Position numbers and translations under genes: made by a program
Source: Liolophura sinensis
Lineage: Eukaryota > Mollusca > Polyplacophora > Chitonida > Chitonidae
Direction of reading: 5' to 3'
Length of the DNA stretch: 64,000 nucleotides
Assembly (NCBI RefSeq): GCF_032854445.1
Contig: NC_088295.1
Location: 2,360,501-2,424,500, forward strand
The notes under the pieces: generated by a model
Told to the model about the DNA's origin: nothing
Databases searched by the model: none
What the model saw: only the letters and a program-made list of their open reading frames with translations
Part shown: positions 54,596 through 64,000 of the stretch, piece by piece
Numbering within the stretch: position 1 is the stretch's first letter
Layout: every line of letters starts with the position of its first letter

Positions 54596-56364
54596 TAGAC
54601 CACAAGGCATCTCACTCTGCATTTGGTTACATTTTGACGGTAGACGGCCGAGACCAGACAAGGCCAAAGTAACGGGTCTTAGGTGTTTAGCCGGTTAGGT
54701 CACTGCTCAGTACCTTGACTCTTTTGTCTTTAAATTAGGAGTGACTGTTCTCCGTTTATTGGCATGTTGTCGTTATGCGTATGAGCAGGATTAGTTGGGA
54801 CACGTCGTCAATAGAATGTCCTATAAATGACCAGAGACTGTTCGCCCCATGTCTCCAAGCGAGAGGGCGAAATTCCTACACAATTGAATAGATGTGGACA
54901 AATGACAGAGCATGGCTGCAGAATCTGTACACTGATAATGAACAGCTCCAACTCGACAACAACTCACTTAGTGATGTAAATGCATGCTTCCCATAACGAG
55001 TTGTTCATCGTAATTAGTATATTTGATAAGTATCTGGCTTTAAAGATTTACCAAGCTATACTAAAGATCATACTTGATATATTTTGTGTTTTTTTTACCA
55101 AAGGATACATTTTTGAGAATTAATATATAAACAGAATAGAAGTTTGTGTTTGAAATCTTTCATTAGCTGAGTTTCACAGTGTTAGCTTTAAACCCTCGGT
55201 AGGCCTATATATCCACACATAACTGACTAGGTTCAGCGAGATAGCAGCTTCAGGCAGCAAAATAATGTTCTGTTTTGCAAAGACAAAACAGGAAAGGCCA
55301 TCGTGAATTTGGGAAGGTGTCACGATCAAACAAAGGGTCCTTCTCAAGTGTAGATGAGGATACCCACTCAGCCAAGTCATTTTCCTGCCAGTCGACCTCT
55401 GCCCCTTACCTCCGTCACTGTAGAAAGGTTGGCGTTCGCGTTAAGCTAACACTTCAATTCTACGCCAACTTCGGTAATTATCCCGTCTATGAATACAAGA
55501 CCTATTGGCCTGAAGAGTGGCTTTTTTCCCCGAGCCAGAAGTACGAGACCCTTTCAACCGTGAGCCCTTGTAGCCGGACTAGCCGAGGCATAGTGTCATC
55601 GTCCACGCTCAGCCGTGAATCGTGAACCTCGGCTTTGTCCATAAACAAATAAACCTTGCGTTGTCCTCCTGAGAGATACTCGGTTCAGTCACTCCAGATA
55701 ATTACATTCGTATCTACAGAACGAAAAATGGTAGATGTGAATGAATATCTGTTATGATTAATTGCTCTCCATCTTACTTACATTTTACCTGGCTTAGGTG
55801 TGAATGGTTTGGGTGTTTCTGAGTGGGACCATCATCACAGATGTAAATGCCTCTTGTTTATGTCTAAAATGTCGCCAAACTACTCGCCAACTTTGTGACC
55901 GCTGAAAGCTATCATTTAGTTTTTAGCGGAATATCTTTCCGTTTTCGTCAGACCTATGTCTACTCCAGACCTATATCTACTTCTGATTGTTCTCAGAAAC
56001 AGATTTAGTCATTCTGCAAACTGGATTGGAGCAACCGAACTTGTTCATGATTCACCAAAATGAAGAATTAGGAGAGATGTGCAGTTTTTTCTTGAGACAG
56101 ATCCCTGATACTTCGAATATATTTATTGATGTATTGTATCTGGAAAAGAAATTGAATGTGAGAGTTTAAAATGGCAACAAATATTTTACACTGGTAACAA
56201 AATATCTTTATTACCTTACTTACCAAAATAATTAACATTCTGTAGAAATCTTCAACAGTTGAGCATGCTGGAGGCGTCATAATGGCCCCATATCAAGTGA
56301 CGATTCGTTAGTAAACGACCGTGGAAAACAACTCGCTAGGGCGAATAAATTGTGGTTAACTGGA
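54596..56364. other. No gene recognised; end of duplication unit 2
   Basis: Matches 40200-41700 up to about 55990. The 116-residue plus-strand frame at 55275 shows no motif. Confidence 0.45.
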
Positions 56365-56685
56365 CCACTTCAGTGGCCTAATTCTTAGAACGCCCTCCTC
56401 GAAATCGGGAGATTTGGGATCAAGCCTGGATTAGGTCATACCAAAGACTTCAAAATGGTACTTGTTGATGTCTAGCTGAACACTGATAGGTTGGAGCATA
56501 GAAACTGGAGTGATTGAACCGGTGTCCGTGTAATGGCACTGGGTGAGGTGTCATTTGTGGTGTCTCCGGCCTGATACTTCGGTGGCCATAGTACTTTAGC
56601 GGCATGAACTTGCTCTACCTAAGAAATTAACATATTATGTGAACACATACCTACTGACCCCTCGTAAACTGAAAAATTTTGAAAG
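56365..56685 (+). mobile_element. Long SINE, diverged, partial tail
   Basis: Head GTGGCCTAATTCTTAGAACG (A box) and GGGATCAAGCC (B-box-like), body with AACACTGATAGGTTGGAGCA and TAATGGCACTGGGTGAGGTG, then CCCCTCGTAAACTGAAAAAT, where the tail breaks off. Confidence 0.75.
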
Positions 56686-56697
56686 CTCAAGCATGCA

Positions 56698-56731
56698 GAC
56701 ATACATACATACATACAAACATACATACATA
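56698..56731. repeat. (ACAT)n microsatellite
   Basis: GACATACATACATACATAC with one AAAC variant. Confidence 0.9.
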
Positions 56732-59060
56732 CAATTATGCCTAAAATTCATTGATTCGCGTCTGACCTGGAAATCACAGGCGGACGACATTATTATTGGT
56801 AAACTCAACTGGTTTTCTTTCTCTCTATACCAGATTGAATTCTTTGCATAATCTACTATTTGGGACTTTGTGGGTTGGTCTAATCAGAGGTACTGATTTG
56901 TTTGGAAAACATTTGGCTTAAGCATGTGACGCCAGACCGCTTTGTGTGAATTGACAGTACTGTGGACATTTTGTTCATGTCTTGTCCCATGGTAAGCTTA
57001 ATCTGTCAGCAGTGACGAACTCAAAGAGCTACGATGTAGACGGCGAACTCTACTCTAGTGTTTGGCTACTGTCAAACTACCTTTATAACTACAGTAAAGG
57101 TTACCATTTTCTGTATTTGCTCTTTGATGTCTTGTCGCCATGACTACTGTGATCAGTGTTAACAGACTGACTGACATTCTCTTCATGCAGTGTCCACGTA
57201 TGTAGGCTTATGTATTAGAGACGCTATTCCTAGTATATCTACACATTCAGTTCAGTTGGACTGCAGATAAGTTTGATGATTTTACACAGGCTTAGTATTG
57301 TATGACATTAGGTCAGATTTGTTGGAATGAAAAATTATAAGAAAACTGTTGCTGCGGTGCCAGTGGTAGTTGAGTACATATAGATGAGTACATATGAGTA
57401 CATATAGATGTCTATGGTTGTCCGGGCTGTTTCTCAGTACACTCTGAGTCATCTAGCAAATTTGAGCCGAAGAAGGGTTGAAGCGTCTCCTTGTTTTTGG
57501 GATACAAAGGCGGTAATGAGCAATTATGTTCAAAACAAGATATTCAAGTTCGTGTGTAAAGTGTACTGTTACATTCCGCAAGCATGTTAACATGTGTTTG
57601 TTGGAAGACTCATAAAAAATAAGTTCTACGATCGGCCTCTTTATTAAATCAATTCTAATGTGTGAGGACTTTCACAATGATGTATGGGTGTAATTCGATA
57701 TGCAGACATTGCCTGAGTATAAATGAAAGAATAATTGACTCTGCTACACTTTAAATTCATGAACAAAAAGCAAATTTCCTTTCTAGATCTGTTCAACATT
57801 TTGCAATTCAATGAGATGGTGAATGATTTATTTGTGTCGCTGTTCATTACATGGTCATACTATAGATAATACCCAGGTGGACTATATTAATGACGTAGTC
57901 CTGATAACGCAGAGCTTGTTGTGTCATATAAATCTTTGGTGTTAAGCCTGTACACTAATAATACGGTTTAATGCCTTTTAATGATTTTTTTTTAATTCTC
58001 TGCATGACTCAGGTACATGTCAGAATGGCTCCATACACCAACTGAGGTTAAATGACAACGACAAGAAGCTTATAATTGTGAAATAAAAATCGAGGTGACC
58101 TTAGCATGAACTGCATCACGAATATCTTTCTGTGGAAACTCTTTTTAGTATTGGTCCGTATGTGTCATTATGCACGGAAAAACATATATTTTGTTAGAGC
58201 ACAATGGATTTAAAACGTACAAAAACTGGAGCCCATGTAATTTTGGGATAGACTTGTTGTACTATAGGCAAATGGGTCAGAAGTGTAGAATACTGTAGCA
58301 TACCGCCCCGTTGTCAGTTGTTATCGACTGTTTCTCTTTCTGTCTCTCGCCCGTGGAGAATTGACAAAGGTGTTGTCAAGTTAACAGTTTAAGCCAGCCC
58401 CCGCTAGTGTATTATTTATCATGACGTAATATATTGACGTCACAAGTGTTTTTTCCCACATGCGTGTAACCTCGGGTTACATCTTTTTCGACCTCGGGTG
58501 CCTATTGTAGGAAATTTTTGTAAAAATTATTAAAAAGTTAGCGGTTCTAGAAACATCGGCTTGACTGGTAAACAAATTAGCATTTTCATTTGATGGCCTT
58601 CTACAAGGTATTCTGTTCACCCTCTTCAACTAATTACAGTCATAAATATAATTCTTTAATTTAAACAATTTTATTATCTGTTACGGTATCTTTGATCTTG
58701 TAAACGGTTAATGTCAAAACCGTGAACAACCCCGCGGCAGTCAGTTTGTCGTAACGGTCAGAGATACTGAAATGAAATGATCAGGGGTGATGATCAAAAC
58801 AGTCATTGGCGCCATGATATCAGAGCAGTGAGAGATAACAATGGTGTTCAACTGCGTATAAGAACGTGTTCAAATGCGTATAAGAACGGACAGTGAACCG
58901 TCAGCAGTATCAACCAATGATGTCAAAGCAGGTAGTAATGCCATAGTTGTCAGTGATGCCAATACAGCCCGTTATGTCAGTGCCATATGTGGTGTCACGC
59001 GTTGGTGTGAATATCATTGGTGGTATCAAAACCATAGATTGTGTCAGAGCCGTCCTTAAT
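56732..59060. other. Stretch with no recognised feature
   Basis: AT-rich sequence with short frames only. From about 58780 it contains scattered, irregular relatives of the GTGTCA/CCGT words that become the regular array at 59065. Confidence 0.45.
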
Positions 59061-59064
59061 GCTT

Positions 59065-59345
59065 GATGTCATCTGTGGTGTAAAAACCATCGGTTGTACC
59101 AGAACCCTCAGCGGTGTCAGTCATCTGTGGTGTAAAAACCATCGGTTGTACCAGAACCACCAGCAGTGTCAGTCATCTGTGGTGTAAAAACCATCGGTTG
59201 TACCAGAACCGTCAACAGTGTCAGCCATTTGTGGTGTAAAAAACATCGGTTGTACCAGAACCACCAGCAGTGTCAGCCATCTGTGGTGTAAAAACCATCG
59301 GTTGTCCCAAAACCGTCCGTAGTGTCATTACCATTGGTGGTGTCA
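59065..59345. repeat. ~52-bp minisatellite, about 5 copies
   Basis: The monomer has CATCTGTGGTGTAAAAACCA, TCGGTTGTACCAGAACC and a CAGTGTCAG word. Diverged copies extend upstream to about 58900. Confidence 0.9.
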
Positions 59346-60075
59346 AAACCATTGGTGGCTCACGATGGTGAACCGTTAGTAGGGGCATAAAAGCTTGTGG
59401 TGTCAGAACTCATTCCTGTTGTATCGGTGGGTCACTGATGACTTCGCTCCTTACATTATCCACACTGGCAGAATTTCTTCAACCTTTCTCAGACGTGTTG
59501 TAAATGTCAGTATGGCGTGGTGTCGCCATCGGTGGATGGTGGGCAGACGATGTTAAATAGTTTATTCTCGTAGGAATGGTCACTGCTGTGGCAATAAAAT
59601 ATGAAGCTGGGTATTGTCATTACTCTTCGTATGCCGTCACTGCCATAAAAAATATGATATTCATAAAAGCAGGCGAATGGAATAGTTTTGTTCTGGTAGA
59701 ATATTAGTCTCAGAGAATTTTTTTTATACACTACCCTGTCGGTTCTAGTATCTTGTTGCTTTAATACTACATACACATATATCAGTAAGAGGAGATGTCA
59801 GATATTAAAAAAATGCTCTCCAATACTGTATAAGCGTACAATTTGTAAGTTTATTCTCAACATCAGACCATGGATTTTGCGATTAATCATTCTCAGAACC
59901 TTCTCTGTACTGATCAAATCACAACAGTGTTCTTGAAAACTCTACATAATGAACAGTCCCATTGTTAAAAATCCCTTAGAAAGCAAACTCCTCAACACCC
60001 CTGCTTCCATTCACGGCACAACTTTATTATTTGTCATTTTGAAAATGGAAAATCTGAATGTCCTTATTCATACAC
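59346..60075. other. Stretch with no recognised feature
   Basis: No repeat or gene. The 89-residue minus-strand frame at 59507-59776 has no motif. Confidence 0.45.
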
Positions 60076-60340
60076 ATACATTTGTGTAGTGTTGCCTATT
60101 ATTGCCTGTTCAGGAAAGCCTGGCGATGTATATTCTACAGATACATTTGTGTAGTGTTGCCTATTATTGCCTGTTCAGGAAAGCCTGGCGATGTATATTC
60201 TACAGATACATTTGTGTAGTGTTGCCTATTGTTGCCTGTTCAGGAAAGCCTGGCGATGTATATTCTACAGATACATTTGTGTAGTGTTGCCTATTATTGC
60301 CTGTTCAGGAAAGCCTGGCGATGTATATTCTACAGATACA
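60076..60340. repeat. 65-bp tandem repeat, 4 nearly identical copies
   Basis: ATACATTTGTGTAGTGTTGC, CTATTATTGCCTGTTCAGGA, AAGCCTGGCGATGTATATTC, TACAG recurs at 60076, 60141, 60206 and 60271 with a single visible substitution. A partial copy follows at 60336. Very recent, or maintained by conversion. Confidence 0.95.
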
Positions 60341-61974
60341 TTTGGACCCAAAGCAAATCATGATGGTAGAGAAGTGTTAGCATGTCATAAAAAGTCATTG
60401 ATGAAGCGATGAAACAGCTTTCATTCCATTGCTAAGTGCTCTACCTCTGGGATATGCACACATATCAGACGTAACGTTTACTCTGCAGACCAATTAAGAG
60501 CGCACCATTGAGAACTGTACATAAATAGGGTTTGTCAAATGTCCTCGTGTATTAGTTTGTGACAGAGATATTACCCACTCTGGATATGGTTTCATCAGAT
60601 GAAACACGCCATTCGTTTTATATTCAGTATTCAGACACTAACTTGTCCATCCTCATCACGCCTGTACAGCTCTGTTTAGAACTACGCATCTACCAGTAAG
60701 ACTAAGGTACGCTGGATCAATCCCAGCCTTGGAGTTTTCTAGAATCCTTTTTCATTATAGAAATTGCTAGAAATAAACGACCTTTCAAGCAGTCTTATAA
60801 TCGTAAATCTGTCACCAGTGGGTCGTGGCAATCTGCACCTGACATGTAGGAAACGTTCATCGATAATTAACCAAATAGCGCTGAGTGGATTAACATTGGC
60901 TGTACGAACCATTCTCAAATCTGGTGTTAAAGAAGAATTAAATTAATTTAAAACTTAAAATCTCACTGTCTTGTTCTTACGAACCAATTTTTTATGAAGA
61001 ATAGATTTTTTCGAATGTAAAGCACTTTCGACCATTGGACACTTTCCCCCTGGATATTGTCGTATCCCGACAACAGCAGTCAACCCAACAAGCTAAGCCA
61101 ACATTATAAAGCATTACTAGTATGGTCCTATCTGGTCTTCAGTGCTGTTGGCAATGACAAGCAATCATCGTGTAGAAAAGAATGACAGTTAGACCACTGT
61201 CTAACTGAATTGTCGGGCATAAAAATTGTAGAGGGGAAGGACTTTTTGCTAAATTCTGCTAAAGTACCTGCCATTGTCAGAACTTGCCGCTAGGTGTCTT
61301 CCTGACATGGATAATAGGGGCGACGTTGCTTTGTCTCTGATACAAGTACCCTTGTGAGATGTGAGTAAAGCAATCAGTGTGGTTCTTGATCGTAAACCTG
61401 GCATCCTTACAATATACACGGATCTAGGAAAGAAAAGACTCTAATCTCTAAACAAGCAAAAATCCTACCACAACAAACAAAATGTGTCCAGTTATAGTAT
61501 TATATAAGCCATTTTCGTTTTCTCAGACTTATGCGAACCATTTTGTGCAATAAGATGCCTATGAGGCTCAGTATAATCATGGAAATGCAGGAGAACGATG
61601 CGGAGGACAGAGATATTGAATGGAGTCGTGTTATTTATTGTTATCGGTTGTATTATAACAGTGTCCGTTGAAGTCATACTGCGTCCCACCCCTGTCTGGG
61701 TGTATCATTATATGGCGCAAAATAATGGAGGAGTACTCCGATGTTTTCACATATAAAGAAATTTGCTAGCATGCTGTGTTATCTTAACTACCCATTAACC
61801 ATGCTGACACTTACATCGCAACAAATCCCGAAACTTCAGAGTGAAATCATTTCACTTTTTGATGTGACTGACGGATGGTTACATTATTGAAGAAAGGATT
61901 ACATTAATTTATTTGTCTGATAGGCATTTCATTTCAGATTGTTCTCAGATAGGAGATAAATTTGGCAATTTGGA
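60341..61974. other. Stretch with no recognised feature
   Basis: Short frames only on both strands; no repeat or RNA gene identified. Confidence 0.45.
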
Positions 61975-63170
61975 TATGTGAGATGTCTGGGAGATGACCG
62001 GGGGATAGGTTAGATGACTGGGGATATACGAGATGCCTGGGAGATGACCGGGAGATAGGGTAGATGACTGGGGATATGCGAGATGTCGGGGAGATGACCG
62101 GGGGATAGGTTAGATAACTGGGGATATGCGAGATGTCTGGGAGATGACCGGGGATAGGTAAGATAACGAGGGATATGCGAGATGTCGGGGAGATGACCGG
62201 GGATAGGTTAGATGACTGGGGATATGTGAGATGTCTGGGAGATGACCGGGGGATAGGTTAGATAACTGGGGCTATGCAAGATGTCGGAGAGATGATCGGG
62301 GGATAGGTAAGATTTCTAGGGATATGCGAGATGTCTGGGAGATGACCGGGGATAGGTTAGATGACTGGAGATATGCGAGATGTCGGGGAGATGATCGGGG
62401 AATAGTTAAGATAACGAGGGATATGTGAGATGTCTGGGAGATGACCGGGGATAGGTTAGATGACTGGGGATATGTGAGATGTCTGGGAGATGACCGGGGG
62501 ATAGGTTAGATAACTGGGGCTATGCGAGATGTCTGGGAGATGACCGGGAGATAGGGTAGATGACTGGGGATATGCGAGATGTCGGGGAGATGATCGGGGG
62601 ATAGGTAAGATAACGAGGGATATGTGAGATGTCTGGGAGATGCCCGGGGATAGGTTAGATGACTGGGGATATGTGAGATGTCTGGGAGATGACCGGGGGA
62701 TAGGTTAGATAACTGGGGCTATGCGAGATGTCTGGGAGATGACCGGGAGATAGGTTAGATGACTGGGGATATACGAGATGTCTGGGAGATGATCGGGGGA
62801 TAGGTAAGATAACGAGGGATATGCGAGATGTCTGGGAGATGACCGGGGATAGGTTAGATAACGAGGGATATGCGAGATGTCTGGGAGATGACCGGGGATA
62901 GGTTAGATGACTGGAGATATGCGAGATGTCGGGGAGATGATCGGGGGATAGGTAAGATAACGAGGGATATGCGAGATGTCTGGGAGATGACCGGGGATAG
63001 GTTAGATGACTGGAAATATGCGAGATGTCGGGGAGATGATCGGGGGATAGGTAAGATAACGAGGGATATGGGAGATGACCGGGGATAGGTTAGATGACTG
63101 GAAATATGCGAGATGTCGGGGAGATGATCGGGGGATAGGTAAGATAACGAGGGATATGTGAGATGTCTGG
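61975..63170. repeat. ~50-bp G-rich minisatellite, about 24 copies
   Basis: The monomer has GATATGCGAGATGTCTGGGA, GATGACCGGGGGATAGGTTA and GATGACTGGG. Two monomer subtypes (GATGACTGG and GATAACGAGG) alternate. The plus strand is strongly purine-rich. Confidence 0.95.
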
Positions 63171-63421
63171 GAGAGCTGACCAGAGCTGATATGAGAATAA
63201 TCACTTTCTGAATATCATATTAGCCATTATATCTCATTTATTTCTTCGTTCTAACCGAGAAATTTTGACTTCTTATCTATTCTATTGGTATTTACTTACT
63301 AACTGCCACGTTGGAAATATTTTACGGGTTTATGGGTGGGTCATCAAAGATGTAAACAGTTTTACAGTTATTTGTATTCGCGTTACACTTTTCACCACCA
63401 ATCAAATGCTGCCCTATTAGA

Positions 63422-63708
63422 GTGAGTGAGTGAGTGCTAGGGGTTTAACGTTGAACTGAACAATTTTTCAGTCATATGACGACGAAGGAGCCCTTAGAGT
63501 GTATGTAATGTGCCTCTTTATTGCCGAACCGATTTCCACCGAGTCAACCAGTCGTTGCACTATCCCCTTAATGCTTAATGACAAGCGAGGAAGTTACAGC
63601 TTCATCGTCTGTTTTTTAAGGTCTTAGGTGTGACCCGAGCATGGATTGACCCGTGGATTTACCGCTCCCGACGCGGACGCTCTATCAACTGTGCTATCCT
63701 GCCCTATT
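63422..63708 (-). mobile_element. Full-length tRNA-derived SINE carrying the GTCATATGAC tail
   Basis: CTGCCCTATTAGA flanks it at 63409-63421 and 63709-63721. On the minus strand it has an A box (TAGCACAGTTG) and a B-box-like GGGTCAATCCA, then a body of about 200 bp and the tail seen alone at 17163-17222 and 45577-45635. It is the reference copy for those tail-only insertions. Confidence 0.92.
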
Positions 63709-63721
63709 AGAAGAATATGAT

Positions 63722-64000
63722 ACGTAAACATCACTCATCATTCAAACCCACCTTTAGGCTTTGGTAAAATCGATTCAACCAGCTCATTAACGGGCAATAT
63801 GACATCATTATCCGGCCACAGTTATGTAAGGTGAGAATTCAACTCATATCACTCATAAAAGTGATCGTGTGACTATTTTATGTCGAGCTATGTGTTTTAG
63901 AGGTTAATGGGACAAATGAAGCTGGCTCAGTTAGGCGTGTATATGTTGCACTGTGTTAAGTCTCTTCCTCGATGGTTTATGGTGTGTCAGGAAGTCAGAA
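63722..64000. other. Stretch with no recognised feature
   Basis: No gene or repeat seen up to the window end. Confidence 0.4.

Larger units (their letters stand above)
45905..55990. repeat. Segmental duplication unit 2, part B' (partner 31205-41700)
   Basis: Collinear with part B over its unique stretches (see the partner entry for matched words). Specific to this copy are several SINEs, the zinc-finger relic at 50730-52190, and the long arrays at 47225, 48560, 49660, 50255 and 52480. Confidence 0.9.

Overview
The window looks like repeat-rich nuclear DNA of an animal, most likely a mollusc or another lophotrochozoan. The evidence is a BEL/Pao LTR retrotransposon, a Polinton/Maverick element, several tRNA-derived SINE types with 3' tails of the kind I know from bivalve and gastropod genomes, and many expanded minisatellites. 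I found no convincing intact host gene. Nearly all supportable coding capacity belongs to mobile elements.

Layout. 1-8900 is a tandem array of roughly 350-bp satellite monomers split by a decayed BEL/Pao retrotransposon on the minus strand (215-6666, both LTRs recognisable, integrase core deleted). 9719-11815 holds two related minisatellites (about 55 and 72 bp). From 13514 to about 55990 lies a head-to-tail segmental duplication. Unit 1 is 13514-41700 and unit 2 is 42436-55990, each about 13-13.5 kb once the Polinton is subtracted from unit 1. The two units share unique sequence in the same order but differ in SINEs, insertions and minisatellite length. The last 8 kb holds further minisatellites and a full-length SINE.

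The main feature is the Polinton at 14917-30106 (about 15.2 kb). It is inserted within a 55-bp minisatellite and flanked by the 6-bp repeat TGTACT; its inverted termini are nearly identical over about 80 bp. Left to right it carries: a protein-primed family B DNA polymerase (plus); a retroviral-type integrase, three small virion/membrane-type proteins, a further conserved small protein, a packaging ATPase and a probable major capsid protein (minus, partly overlapping); a coiled-coil/membrane protein (plus); a Pro-rich membrane-anchored protein (minus); a cluster of three head-to-tail paralogous genes, two small intact ORFs (plus) and one small minus-strand ORF. Integrase, the polymerase catalytic region, one single-pass membrane protein, the 220-residue membrane protein and the 77-residue ORF are intact. 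Polymerase N-terminus, ATPase, capsid and other genes carry stops or frameshifts, and two SINE-type insertions interrupt the polymerase. The element therefore looks immobile by itself.

The observations most worth following are: (i) two 59-60 bp insertions, at 17163 and 45577, each with a 12-bp target-site duplication, both consisting only of a SINE 3' tail and both ending at the same base; (ii) the triplicated Polinton gene with a shared N-terminal module and different C-termini; (iii) minisatellites in unit 1 versus unit 2 that let single-copy seeds be compared with expanded arrays.
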